Source: 13-2-20CM-66-19 sp963824395 (lineage in GTDB: Bacteria; Pseudomonadota; Gammaproteobacteria; Steroidobacterales; Steroidobacteraceae). Taken from it: DNA of 64,000 nt. Made by a program: the position numbers and the translations under genes. The notes below the pieces were generated by a model. The model searched no databases. It had not been told where the DNA came from and saw only the letters and a list, made by a program, of their open reading frames with translations. The stretch spans positions 620,001-684,000 of the forward strand of contig CAWGPF010000005.1 in the NCBI GenBank assembly GCA_963824395.1. The letters are read 5' to 3'. This document shows, piece after piece, positions 32,807 to 41,864 of the stretch (the first letter of the stretch is position 1; every line of letters starts with the position of its first letter).

Positions 32807-34882
32807 GTGGCGGTGGTGAACTATCGGATCGAACGCGGCATCGCCATCGTGACGCTCGAGAATCCGCCGGTGAACGCGCTCAGCCTTGAGGTGCGCCGCG
32901 GGCTCGCCGCCGCGCTGGCACAGGCCGCGCAGGACCCGGCGGTCGTCGGGATCGTCATCGCAGGTTCCACGCGCGCCTTCTCCGCCGGCGCCGACATCCG
33001 CGAGATCGTGAGCGGCGAGGCGCTCACGCCCCCGCTCGCCCTGGAGCTGCAGGGGCTCATGGAAGCCTCGCGCACGCCCGTGGTCGCAGCCCTGGAGGGC
33101 CTGGCGCTCGGCGGGGGTTTCGAACTTGCGCTCGCCTGCCACTGGCGCATCGCCGCGCCCAGCGCGAAAGTCGGGCTGCCGGAGGTGAAGCTCGGGCTCG
33201 TGCCCGGCGCCGGCGGCACGGTGCGCTTCACGCGCCTCGCGGGCGCCCAGGCGGCGCTCGAAGCGCTCACCTCCGGGACCCCGCTGTCGGCCGCCCGGGC
33301 GCTCGAACTGACCCTCGTGGATGAGCTCGCCGATGCGCCGCTGCCGGCGGCCCAGGCATTTGCGGCGCGCGCGGCCGCCGCGGGGCGGGCACTGCGGATC
33401 GTGAGCGACGCTGCCGTGCGCGCAGGCGATGCCGACCCTGAGCTTTTTGCAGCCTTCCGCAGGAAGATCGAGCCGAAGGCGCGCGGGCAGCTCGCACCCT
33501 GGAGGATCATCGACTGCATCGAGGCGGCGTGCACGCAGCCGAAGGCCGCAGCGTTCGAGGCGGCGCGCCAGGCCTTCATCGAGTGCCGCGACAGCCCGCA
33601 GCGCCAGGCGCTCATGCACCTGTTCTTTGCCGAGCGCGAGGCGCGCCGCATTCCCGGCATCGCCGCCGACACGCCGCGCCTGCCGATCCGCCGTGCCGCG
33701 GTCATCGGCGCCGGCACCATGGGTGGGGGCATCGCCATGACCTTCGCCAACGCCGGACTTCCGGTCATGATCATGGACCAGTCGCAGGAGACTCTCGAGC
33801 GCGGGCTCGCCCAGATCCGCAAGAACTACTCAGCCTCGGTCGGGCGCGGCAGCCTCTCGCAGGCGCGTGCCGATGCGGCGCTCGCGCTCATCAGCGGCAT
33901 CACCGACTACGCCGAGCTCTCCAGCGCCGACATCATCATCGAGGCGGTGTTCGAGAGCCTGCCCGTCAAGCAGCAGGTGTTCCGGCGCCTCGACGAGGTG
34001 GCGCACGGTGAGGCCATCCTCGCCACCAACACCTCGACGCTCGACATCGATGCCATCGCCGCGAGCACCTCGCGCCCGGCATCCGTCGTCGGCACGCATT
34101 TCTTCAGCCCCGCCAACGTCATGAAGCTTCTGGAGAACGTGCGCGGGCGGCGCAGCAGTCCTGAGGTCATCGCCACCGTCATGGAGCTCGGCCGCACGCT
34201 CGGCAAGGTGCCGGTGCTCGCCGGCAACTGCGACGGCTTCATCGGCAACCGCATGCTCGGCTTCTACGGGCTCGAGGCGGAGTTCCTGCTGGAGGAGGGC
34301 GCCACCCCCGAGCAGATCGACGGCGCGATCGAGGGGTTCGGCTTTGCCATGGGGCCGCTCGCGGTGCGCGACCTGGCCGGCAACGACGTCGGCTTCATGA
34401 TCCGCAAGGGCCGCCGGCTGCCCGCCGATGAACGCTTCTCGCCGATCCTCGAGCGCCTGGTGGCGGCGGGGCGCCTCGGGCAGAAGGCCGGCCGCGGCTT
34501 CTACCGCTACGAGGGCAGAACCCGGCTGAGCGATCCTGAGGTGCTGGAGCTGATCGAGGGCGTCTCGCGCGACCTTGGCATCCTTCGCCGGCCGATCAGC
34601 GATGCGGAGATCCTCGAGCGGCTGCTGCATCCGCTCGTCAACGAGGGGGCGCGCATCGTGGAGGAGGGCATCGCGCTGCGCGCCAGCGACGTCGATGTCG
34701 TGTACGTGAACGGCTACGGCTTCCCGGCCTGGCGCGGCGGCCCGATGTACTGGGGGCAGGCTTCGGGCCTGGCGCGCGTGGTGCACACCATGGAGCAGCT
34801 GGCGAAGACCCACGGGGCGCGCTGGGGCCCGACGGCGCTCCTCAGGCGCGCGGCGGCGAGCGACCGCGGCTTCGCGGCCTGA
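32807..34882 (+). CDS. Bifunctional enoyl-CoA hydratase / 3-hydroxyacyl-CoA dehydrogenase (FadJ/FadB-like)
   Basis: A 691-residue fusion. Residues 1-180 form a crotonase domain (oxyanion hole ALGGGFELALACH, catalytic Glu region GLPEVKLGLVPGAGGT). Residues 285-470 are an NAD-binding hydroxyacyl-CoA dehydrogenase (VIGAGTMGGGIAMTFANAG, then THFFSPANVMKLLE), with two further helical dehydrogenase domains to the end. It carries out steps two and three of beta-oxidation. No partner thiolase lies beside it. It might also supply the missing PaaF/PaaH activities of the phenylacetate cluster, which has no such genes in view (inference). GTG 32807 has GGGGAG six bases upstream. Confidence 0.9.
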   Translation: MAVVNYRIERGIAIVTLENPPVNALSLEVRRGLAAALAQAAQDPAVVGIVIAGSTRAFSAGADIREIVSGEALTPPLALELQGLMEASRTPVVAALEGLALGGGFELALACHWRIAAPSAKVGLPEVKLGLVPGAGGTVRFTRLAGAQAALEALTSGTPLSAARALELTLVDELADAPLPAAQAFAARAAAAGRALRIVSDAAVRAGDADPELFAAFRRKIEPKARGQLAPWRIIDCIEAACTQPKAAAFEAARQAFIECRDSPQRQALMHLFFAEREARRIPGIAADTPRLPIRRAAVIGAGTMGGGIAMTFANAGLPVMIMDQSQETLERGLAQIRKNYSASVGRGSLSQARADAALALISGITDYAELSSADIIIEAVFESLPVKQQVFRRLDEVAHGEAILATNTSTLDIDAIAASTSRPASVVGTHFFSPANVMKLLENVRGRRSSPEVIATVMELGRTLGKVPVLAGNCDGFIGNRMLGFYGLEAEFLLEEGATPEQIDGAIEGFGFAMGPLAVRDLAGNDVGFMIRKGRRLPADERFSPILERLVAAGRLGQKAGRGFYRYEGRTRLSDPEVLELIEGVSRDLGILRRPISDAEILERLLHPLVNEGARIVEEGIALRASDVDVVYVNGYGFPAWRGGPMYWGQASGLARVVHTMEQLAKTHGARWGPTALLRRAAASDRGFAA

Positions 34883-34885
34883 CGC

Positions 34886-36679
34886 ATGGCCGGGCGGCGC
34901 GCGTTTGCAGGACTCCTCGGCCTCGTGCTCGCGCTCGCCCTGCAGAGCGGGGCGGCTGATGAGGCGGCGCACGCGATGCACCTGCCCGCGAGCGTGGCGG
35001 ACTGGGCGAGCGGGGCGCAGCTCTACCCCGGGCTCGGGGACTTCCACCGCACCGTGACCACGGCCTCACCGCAGGCGCAGGCCTACTTCGACCAGGGCAT
35101 GCGCCTGCTGTGGGCGTTCAACCACGACGAGGCGACGCGCTCCTTCGCCAAGGCCGCGACGCTCGATCCTGACTGCGCCGCCTGCTACTGGGGCGTGGCG
35201 CTCACCGTCGGCCCGAACTACAACCTCACGCACGTGGCGGCCCCGCGCGCGGCGCTGGCATTCGCGGCGCTGCAGTCGGCGGGCGCGCACCGGTCGAGCG
35301 CCTCCCCCGTCGAGCAGGGGCTGATCGAGGCCCTCGCCGCACGCTACCCGAATGCCGACGCGCCCGACCCGGCCGAGGGCGCAGCGCGCCTCGCCGCCTA
35401 CGCGCAGGCAATGCGCGCACTCGCCGCGCGCTTCCGCGCGGACGATGACGTGCAGGTGCTCACCGCGGAAGCGGCGATGACGGTGCACGCCTGGAAGCTG
35501 TGGACGCCTGCGGGCGAGCCGGTGGCAGGCACGCCCGAGATCGAGGCGCGCCTCGAGACGGTGCTGGCGCGCAACCCCTCGCACCCGGGCGCGAACCATT
35601 ACTATGTGCACCTCATGGAGGCGTCCCCGACGCCGCAGAAGGCGCTCGCGGCCGCCCTGCGCCTGCGCGGCATGATGCCCGCGGCCGGGCACCTCGAGCA
35701 CATGCCGGCGCACATCCTGCAGCGCGTCGGGCGCTACGAGGACGCCGCCGAGGCCAACCGCCAGGGGGTGCGGGCGGACCGCGAGTATCTCGCCGCCACC
35801 ACGCCGCCGGATTACTACGGCATGTACCTCGTCCACAACAGCACCTTCCTCGCCTTCTCCGCGGCCATGGAGGGGCGCAAGGCCGAGACCCTCGCCGCCA
35901 CGCAGGACGTCATCGCGGAGCAGCCGGTGCCGATGCTCATTGGCATGGGCGACTCCGGCTGGAGCGCCGGGCAGCAGTACGCCGCCCTGGTGCGCTTTGG
36001 CCTGTGGGACGAATTGATCGCGCAGGGCCCACCGGATGCGCGCCTCCCCGGGGCCACGGCGGCCTATCTTTACGGACGCGGCTTCGCGCTCGCCGCGCGC
36101 GGTGACCTCACCGGGGCGCGCGCGGCGCTCGCTGCGCTGCAGACACTCAAAGACCGCGTGCCGCCGGCGCTGCACGCCGGCGAGAACCGCCTCCTCGGTG
36201 TCATCGCGGTGGCAGAACCGGTGGTCGCGGCACGCATCGCGGCCACCGAGCACCGCAACCAGGACGCGGTGACGCTCCTCACCGCAGCGGTTGCGGCCGA
36301 GGACGCGCTCAGCTACGACGAGCCGGCCGACTGGTTCTTCCCGGTGCGCCAGCTGCTGGGAGCCCAGCTGCTGCTCATGGGCGATCCCAGGGCGGCCGAG
36401 GCGATCTATCGGCAGGACCTGAAGCGCAACCCCGACAACGGCTGGTCGCTCTTTGGCCTCGCGCAGGCGCTCGCGCTCGAAGGACGGCGCGCCGCGAGCG
36501 CACGCGTGGCGCAGGCGCAGGCGCGCGCCTGGGCGCACGCCGACGTGCGGCTGCCCGCCTCAGCCTTCTGGTATGCGGGCGCGGACACGGCGAGCTGCGA
36601 GTGCCAGCACTTCAGCTCAGTCGAGCGGCAGCCGCGTGGTGAGCTTCTTGGTGCGCAGCACGAAGCTCGTGTTGACTGA
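34886..36679 (+). CDS. Secreted tetratricopeptide-repeat protein of unknown function
   Basis: A 597-residue protein with an N-terminal signal-like helix (residues 1-23), then helical TPR-type repeats: AYFDQGMRLLWAFNHDEATR at about 60-80, EHMPAHILQRVGRYEDAAEA around 270-290, and more up to residue 540. The segment DPDCAACYWGVAL and the conserved His-rich HYYVHLMEASPTPQ are typical of a widespread family of uncharacterised periplasmic TPR proteins. It follows the FadJ-like gene by three bases. The last 63 bases overlap the end of the convergent Lrp-type regulator, and the final residues look non-conserved. No enzymatic function can be given. Confidence 0.75.
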   Translation: MAGRRAFAGLLGLVLALALQSGAADEAAHAMHLPASVADWASGAQLYPGLGDFHRTVTTASPQAQAYFDQGMRLLWAFNHDEATRSFAKAATLDPDCAACYWGVALTVGPNYNLTHVAAPRAALAFAALQSAGAHRSSASPVEQGLIEALAARYPNADAPDPAEGAARLAAYAQAMRALAARFRADDDVQVLTAEAAMTVHAWKLWTPAGEPVAGTPEIEARLETVLARNPSHPGANHYYVHLMEASPTPQKALAAALRLRGMMPAAGHLEHMPAHILQRVGRYEDAAEANRQGVRADREYLAATTPPDYYGMYLVHNSTFLAFSAAMEGRKAETLAATQDVIAEQPVPMLIGMGDSGWSAGQQYAALVRFGLWDELIAQGPPDARLPGATAAYLYGRGFALAARGDLTGARAALAALQTLKDRVPPALHAGENRLLGVIAVAEPVVAARIAATEHRNQDAVTLLTAAVAAEDALSYDEPADWFFPVRQLLGAQLLLMGDPRAAEAIYRQDLKRNPDNGWSLFGLAQALALEGRRAASARVAQAQARAWAHADVRLPASAFWYAGADTASCECQHFSSVERQPRGELLGAQHEARVD

Positions 36680-37084
36680 GCGCACCGCCTTCAGGCGCAG
36701 CAGCTGCGTCGACAGGAACTGCTCGTACGCCTCCATGCTCGCGGCCACGATGCGCAGCAGGTAGTCGTTGGCGCCGGACATCGAGTGGCACTCGAGCACC
36801 TCCGGGCGCGTCTTCACGAGCTCATCGAACTGGCCCACCGACTCCGGGTGGTGGTTCTCGAGCGACACCAGCGCGTAGGCGAGGATCGGCAGGCCGATCG
36901 CCGCGGCGCGCAGCAGCGTCGCGTAGCCTTCGATGAACCCGGACTCCTCCAGGCGCCGCAGCCGTCGCCAGCACGGCGCCGGGGACAGTCCCACGCGCTT
37001 GGCGAGCTCCTGGTTCGAGATGCGCGCATCGAGCTGCAGTTCCTCGAGGATGCGCCGGTCGAGCCGGTCGAGGGTCTTGGCCAT
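36617..37084 (-). CDS. Lrp/AsnC-family regulator (BkdR-like)
   Basis: A 155-residue regulator with the Lrp winged helix (LDRRILEELQLDARISNQELA, then LSPAPCWRRLRRLEESGFI) and the C-terminal RAM domain (SGANDYLLRIVAASMEAYEQ). It is divergent from the genes for a fused E1 and an E2 of a branched-chain-type 2-oxoacid dehydrogenase, the same layout as bkdR in Pseudomonas, so it probably senses branched-chain amino acids and activates them (inference). ATG 37084 is used because the longer in-frame reading covers the palindrome at 37110. Its 3' end overlaps the TPR gene by 63 bases. Confidence 0.9.
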   Translation of the reverse strand: MAKTLDRLDRRILEELQLDARISNQELAKRVGLSPAPCWRRLRRLEESGFIEGYATLLRAAAIGLPILAYALVSLENHHPESVGQFDELVKTRPEVLECHSMSGANDYLLRIVAASMEAYEQFLSTQLLRLKAVRSVNTSFVLRTKKLTTRLPLD

Positions 37085-37109
37085 GGCAGTTCCGTCGATT
37101 CCTGATTGA

Positions 37110-37122
37110 GCAATAATATTGC
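37110..37122. promoter_or_regulatory. Perfect palindrome, candidate Lrp-type operator
   Basis: GCAATAATATTGC is a perfect 13-bp palindrome between the divergent regulator and E1 genes. It shares GCAATAAT with the region upstream of the first Lrp regulator. It lies 25 bases before the regulator start, so it could serve for autoregulation and control of the E1 gene. Confidence 0.6.
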
Positions 37123-37216
37123 CAAAGAGAAGCAAATCCGGGCAATGGACGCAAGGTAATTCCGCAAGTCAGTGAATAGACTGAGCGCATCATCCCGGGA
37201 CGCCCGCGGAGCTTGC

Positions 37217-39307
37217 ATGGCCGGATCGATCGCCGCGGCGAAAAAGCCTGTCCCGGGGCTGCGCGCCGCGCCCGACTGGCGCCGGGTGGCAGCGCTGCTG
37301 CAGGCCTCGCGCGCCCTCGATGAGATCGAGGAGACGCGTCTCGTGCCCGAGCGCAAGGTGCTCTACCAGTTCTCGGCGCGCGGCCACGATCTGGCGCAGA
37401 TCCTCCTCGGCCTGAACCTCAGCGGGCCGCACGATGCGGCCACCGTCTACTACCGCTCGCGCCCCTTCATGCTGTCGCTCGGCGTCAGCCTCGAGGACGC
37501 GGCGGCCGCGCCGCTTGCGCGCTGCGGCGGCTTCAGCGACGGGCGCGACATCGGAGTCGTCTTCAACCGCCCGGGCGCAGGCGGCGTCACGGTGCTGCCC
37601 GCCTGCGGCGGGGTGGGCGCGCAGTACACCCCGGCGGCGGGCTGGGCGCAGGCGATCCGCTACCGCCACGAGGCCCTCAAGGATGCCTCGTACGCGCGCA
37701 GCATCGCCGTGGCGCTCGGCGGGGACGCCTCGACCGCCACCAACGGCTTCTGGTCGGCGCTGAACATCGCCACGACCCTCAAGCTGCCGATGCTCTTCTA
37801 CATCGAGGACAACGCCTTTGGCATCTCCGTGCCCTCGAGTCTGCAGACCCCGGGCGGCAACATCGCGGCGAACCTCGCCGCGTTCACAGGACTTACGATC
37901 CTCGAAGGCGACGGCAGCGACCCGGAGGATGCCGCCGCGCTCACCGCGCAGGCGGTCGAGCGCGTGCGCGAGGAGCGCGCGCCGCTGCTGCTGCGCCTCG
38001 TGGTGCCGCGCCTCTGCGGGCACTCGGGCCAGGACACCCAGGCCTACAAGCCGGCCGCCACCGTGAGCGCGGAGCGCGCGCGCGACCCGCTGCTGCGCCT
38101 GCAGGCATACCTCGTGCCGCGCGTGCTCTCGGAAGCCGAATGGGGCGAGGTGGCGCGGGGCGCGCGCGCCGACGTCGAGGCCGCCATCGCCGGCGCGCTG
38201 GCGCGTGCGCTTCCGGATGAGCGCGGCCTCACGCGTCACGTGTTCGCCGAGGCCGGCGCGCCGCAGGCGCAGGGCGGTCTCTTGCCCGAGGGCGTGCGCC
38301 TGCCTGAGGGCAGCCCGGTGGCCCACCCGCAGGGCACCCGCATCAACATGCTGACGGCGATCCGGCGCACGCTCGATGCGGAGCTCGCCCTCAACCCGCG
38401 CATGGTGGTATTCGGGGAGGACGTCGGACCCAAGGGCGGCGTGCACGGCGCGACGCTCGGCCTGCAGGACAAGTACGGCGTCGGCCGCGTCTTCGATACC
38501 AGCCTCTCCGAGGAGGGCATCATCGGGCGCGCCGTCGGCATGGCGCTCGCAGGCCTCATGCCGGTCGCCGAGATCCAGTTCCGCAAGTACGCCGATCCTG
38601 CCGCCGAGCAGCTGAACGACTGCGGCACGCTGCGCTGGCGCACCGCCAACCGCTTCGCCGCCCCCCTCGTGGTGCGCATGCCGGGGGGCTTCTTCAAGTG
38701 CGGGGACCCCTGGCACAGCCAGACCAACGAGGTCGCCTGGGTGCACGGCGTCGGCTGGCAGGTCGCCGTTCCGTCCAACGCCCAGGACGCCGTGGGCCTG
38801 TTGCGCTCGGCGCTGCGCGGCAACGACCCGGTGATCTTCTTCGAGCACCGCGCGATGCTCGATGGCGCCTGGGCGCGCCGCCCGTACCCGGGCGATGCGT
38901 ACACGGTGCCCTTCGGCGTCGCCAGCTGCGTGCGCGCCGGCAGTGAGATCACGCTCATCAGCTGGGGGGCGATGGTGGAGCGCTGCGAACAGGCGGCCGC
39001 CGCCAGCCACGTCGATGCGGAGATCCTCGACCTGCGCACGCTCTCGCCGTGGGACCGCGAGGCCGTGCTCGCCTCGGTGCACAAGACGCGCCGCTGCCTG
39101 ATCGTGCACGAAGACAACCTCACCGCCGGCTTCGGCGCGGAGATCGCCGCCGTGCTCGCGCACGAGTGCTTCTACGACCTCGACGCCCCGGTGGAGCGCC
39201 TCGCCATGCCCGACATCCCAAGTCCCCACAGTCCGGTGCTGCTGGAGGCGGCGGTGCCGAGCGTCACGCGCATCACGCGCGCCGTGCAGCGCGTGGCGAG
39301 CCTGTGA
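37217..39307 (+). CDS. Fused alpha-beta E1 subunit of a branched-chain-type 2-oxoacid dehydrogenase
   Basis: A 696-residue protein in which E1 alpha (residues 1-350) and E1 beta (375-696) are one chain. The alpha part has the thiamine diphosphate motif beginning GGDASTATNGFW near residue 170 and ending IEDNAFGIS. The beta part starts RINMLTAIRRTLDAELA and includes MVVFGEDVGPKGGVHG and the EVAWVHGVGW region. It decarboxylates a 2-oxoacid and passes the acyl group to the lipoyl group of the E2 encoded next. ATG 37217 follows GGAG at a good distance. Branched-chain 2-oxoacids are the most likely substrates given the regulator. No E3 gene is near, so E3 must be shared with other complexes. Confidence 0.88.
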   Translation: MAGSIAAAKKPVPGLRAAPDWRRVAALLQASRALDEIEETRLVPERKVLYQFSARGHDLAQILLGLNLSGPHDAATVYYRSRPFMLSLGVSLEDAAAAPLARCGGFSDGRDIGVVFNRPGAGGVTVLPACGGVGAQYTPAAGWAQAIRYRHEALKDASYARSIAVALGGDASTATNGFWSALNIATTLKLPMLFYIEDNAFGISVPSSLQTPGGNIAANLAAFTGLTILEGDGSDPEDAAALTAQAVERVREERAPLLLRLVVPRLCGHSGQDTQAYKPAATVSAERARDPLLRLQAYLVPRVLSEAEWGEVARGARADVEAAIAGALARALPDERGLTRHVFAEAGAPQAQGGLLPEGVRLPEGSPVAHPQGTRINMLTAIRRTLDAELALNPRMVVFGEDVGPKGGVHGATLGLQDKYGVGRVFDTSLSEEGIIGRAVGMALAGLMPVAEIQFRKYADPAAEQLNDCGTLRWRTANRFAAPLVVRMPGGFFKCGDPWHSQTNEVAWVHGVGWQVAVPSNAQDAVGLLRSALRGNDPVIFFEHRAMLDGAWARRPYPGDAYTVPFGVASCVRAGSEITLISWGAMVERCEQAAAASHVDAEILDLRTLSPWDREAVLASVHKTRRCLIVHEDNLTAGFGAEIAAVLAHECFYDLDAPVERLAMPDIPSPHSPVLLEAAVPSVTRITRAVQRVASL

Positions 39308-40524
39308 GCGCCGCTGCCGCAGCGCTTGAGGTGCGCGCGCCCACCGAGCAGACCGAGGGCACGCGCTCGCAGGTCCTGCGCTGGCTGAAGCAGGTCGGGG
39401 ACCGCGTCACCGAGAACGAGCCCCTGATCGAGATCGAAACCGACAAGGTGACCGTCGAGGTCGCCGCCCCGGGCGCCGGGATCCTCACCGAGATCCTCAA
39501 GCACGAGCAGGAGGAAATCGAGCCCGGGGAACTGCTGGCACGCATCGAGGCGGCCGCCCCGGCTGCCGCCGCCGCGAGCCGCCCGGCTGCGGCTGCGTCG
39601 GCAGCGCTCGCAGCCCCCGCAGCCGCCGCGCTGCGCGCACCTGCGGGCGGGCAGCTGAGCCCGGCGGTGCGCCGGCTGCTCACCGAGCACGGCCTTCAGC
39701 CCGCGCAGCTGCGCGGCACGGGCCCGGCCGGCCGCATCATGGTGGCGGACGTGCTGGCGGCCGCCGCCCCGGGCAGCCCCGCACCGGCCGCACCGGCTTC
39801 CGCGACGCTCGCGGAGGCGGCCCCGCGCGTGCGACGCGTGCCGCACACCGCAGTGCGGCGGCGCATCGCCGAGCACATGGTGCACAGCCTCCTGCACACC
39901 GCCCCGCACGTGACGACGGTGTTCGAGGCGGACCTGAGCGCCGTGCTCGCCGACCGTGCGCGCCAGCGCGAGGCGTTCGCGCAGGCGGGCGTGCCGCTCA
40001 CCCTCAGCGCGTACTTCGTGCAGGCCGCGGTGGCAGCGCTGCGCGCCGTCCCGGAGGCCAACAGCCGCTGGACCGACACGGCGCTCGAGCTCTACGAGGA
40101 CCTGAACATCGGCATCGCGACCGCGGTCGAGGGCACCGGTCTCGTGGTGCCGGTGCTGCAGGACGCCGCGCGGCGCGACCTCAAGGACACCGCCCGCGGC
40201 CTCGATGAGCTGGTGCGCCGGGCGCGCGCGGGGCGCCTCACGCCTGCCGATGTGCGCGGTGGCACCTTCACCATCTCCAACCACGGGGTGAGCGGCAGTC
40301 TGCTGGCCGCTCCCATCATCATCAATCAGCCCCAGGCGGCCATCCTCGGCATCGGCAAGCTCGAGCGGCGCGCGGTGGTGATACAGGAAGGGGACGTGGA
40401 GGTGATCGTGGCGCGGCCGCGCTGCTACGTCACCCTCACCCTCGATCACCGGGTGATGGACGGTCATCAGGCCAACCGCTTCCTCGAGGTGTTCGTCGCC
40501 ACACTGACCGGCTGGCCTGCGTAG
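39304..40524 (+). CDS. Dihydrolipoyl acyltransferase E2 of a 2-oxoacid dehydrogenase
   Basis: A 406-residue E2 with a single lipoyl domain (residues 1-85, lipoyl lysine K48 in IETDKVTVEV), an Ala-rich linker, and an E1/E3-binding domain (about 118-152, LSPAVRRLLTEHGLQPAQLR). The C-terminal acyltransferase domain carries the catalytic H382 and D386 in LDHRVMDG. It forms the core of the complex with the fused E1. It starts at GTG 39304, overlapping the E1 stop by four bases. A longer in-frame reading inside E1 is rejected. The 17-base gap to paaK means the next operon could be read through. Confidence 0.9.
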   Translation: MSAAAAALEVRAPTEQTEGTRSQVLRWLKQVGDRVTENEPLIEIETDKVTVEVAAPGAGILTEILKHEQEEIEPGELLARIEAAAPAAAAASRPAAAASAALAAPAAAALRAPAGGQLSPAVRRLLTEHGLQPAQLRGTGPAGRIMVADVLAAAAPGSPAPAAPASATLAEAAPRVRRVPHTAVRRRIAEHMVHSLLHTAPHVTTVFEADLSAVLADRARQREAFAQAGVPLTLSAYFVQAAVAALRAVPEANSRWTDTALELYEDLNIGIATAVEGTGLVVPVLQDAARRDLKDTARGLDELVRRARAGRLTPADVRGGTFTISNHGVSGSLLAAPIIINQPQAAILGIGKLERRAVVIQEGDVEVIVARPRCYVTLTLDHRVMDGHQANRFLEVFVATLTGWPA

Positions 40525-40541
40525 TGCGATGATGGCAGCCG

Positions 40542-41861
40542 ATGCCAGGGCAGCCAGAACGTGCAGTACCGGAGCCGATCGAGCGCGCCAGCGAGGATGA
40601 GCTGCGCGCGCTGCAGCTCGCGCGCCTGAAGCACATCCTGCACTACACCTACGAGCGCGTCGCGCCCTACCGTGCCAAGTGCGAGCGCGCCGGCGTGCAC
40701 CCGCAGGACCTGCGCACGCTCGAGGACCTGCGCCATTTTCCCTTCACGGTGAAGGATGACCTGCGCGAGCACTACCCGTTCGGTCTGCTGGCCGTGCCGC
40801 GCAGCGAGGTCGCGCGCGTGCATGCCTCGAGCGGCACCACCGGGCGCCCCAGCGTCGTGGCCTATACCCGCGGCGACCTTCAGAACTGGGCCGCGCTCGT
40901 GGCGCGCTCCATCCGCGCCGCCGGTGGCCGCCCCGGGGACGTGGTGCATATCGCCTACGGCTACGGGCTCTTCACCGGCGGCCTCGGCGCGCACTACGGC
41001 GCGGAATATCTCGGCTGCACCGTGGTGCCGATGTCCGGCGGCCACACCCGAAGGCAGGTGCAGCTGATCGAGGACCTGCGTCCGGATGTCATCATGGTGA
41101 CGCCCTCGTACATGCTCGAGCTGGCCGAGGAGTTCGCGCGCCAGGGGCGCGATCCGGGCGCCACGTCGCTGCGGGTCGGGATCTTCGGCGCCGAGCCCTG
41201 GACGGATGCCATGCGCGCCAAGATCGAGGCGCGCTTCCGCATCGATGCGCTGGACATCTACGGGCTCTCGGAGGTGATGGGACCGGGGGTGGCCAGCGAG
41301 TGCGTGGAGACCAAGGACGGGCCGGTGATCTGGGAGGATCACTTTTATCCGGAGGTCGTCGATACCCAAAGCGGCGCGGTGCTGCCCCCGGGCACGATCG
41401 GGGAGCTGGTGCTGACCACGCTCACCAAGGAGGCGCTGCCGGTGATCCGCTACCGTACGCGCGATCTGACTGCGCTCCTGCCGCCCACCGCCCGTTCCAT
41501 GCGCCGCATGGCGCGCATCCGCGGGCGCTCCGATGACATGCTCATCATCCGCGGCGTCAACGTGTTCCCGAGCCAGATCGAGGAACTGGTGCTCAAGTGC
41601 GAGGGCCTGAGCGCGCACTACCAGCTCGAGGTCAGCCGTTCCGGGCAGCTCGATGAGCTCACCGTCAGCGTCGAGTACGCCGCGCCGCGCCGCGCTGATG
41701 CCGAGCGCCACGACCAGCTGCGCCGCACGCTCGAAGACCTCATCAGGGGCGCCACCGGGCTCTCCGCGCAGGTGCGGCTGCTGGCGGCCGGGAGCCTGGA
41801 GCGCGCCGCCGGCAAGGCGCGGCGCGTGATCGACACCCGGCCGCGCCCCGGGGGCTCCTGA
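40542..41861 (+). CDS. paaK: Phenylacetate-CoA ligase
   Basis: A 439-residue AMP-forming ligase with the characteristic nucleotide loop HASSGTTGRPSVVAYT, the DIYGLSEVMGPG adenylation motif, YRTRDLT, and the C-terminal RGVNVFPSQIEELVLK. It activates phenylacetate to phenylacetyl-CoA, the entry step of the aerobic pathway encoded from 42868 on. Length and motifs match PaaK. It is on the plus strand but separated from paaABCDE by the inverted paaX gene, so it may have its own promoter or be read from the upstream E2 gene. Confidence 0.93.
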   Translation: MPGQPERAVPEPIERASEDELRALQLARLKHILHYTYERVAPYRAKCERAGVHPQDLRTLEDLRHFPFTVKDDLREHYPFGLLAVPRSEVARVHASSGTTGRPSVVAYTRGDLQNWAALVARSIRAAGGRPGDVVHIAYGYGLFTGGLGAHYGAEYLGCTVVPMSGGHTRRQVQLIEDLRPDVIMVTPSYMLELAEEFARQGRDPGATSLRVGIFGAEPWTDAMRAKIEARFRIDALDIYGLSEVMGPGVASECVETKDGPVIWEDHFYPEVVDTQSGAVLPPGTIGELVLTTLTKEALPVIRYRTRDLTALLPPTARSMRRMARIRGRSDDMLIIRGVNVFPSQIEELVLKCEGLSAHYQLEVSRSGQLDELTVSVEYAAPRRADAERHDQLRRTLEDLIRGATGLSAQVRLLAAGSLERAAGKARRVIDTRPRPGGS

Positions 41862-41864
41862 AGC

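Noticed and set aside
32723..33619. N-terminal extension of the LhgO-like protein
   Set aside because: The FAD motif begins right after ATG 32722; the extension runs antisense through the FadJ-like gene and has no homology.
37190..39229. A 679-codon minus-strand frame over the E1 gene
   Set aside because: Antisense shadow of a strongly supported E1 protein; no recognisable domain.
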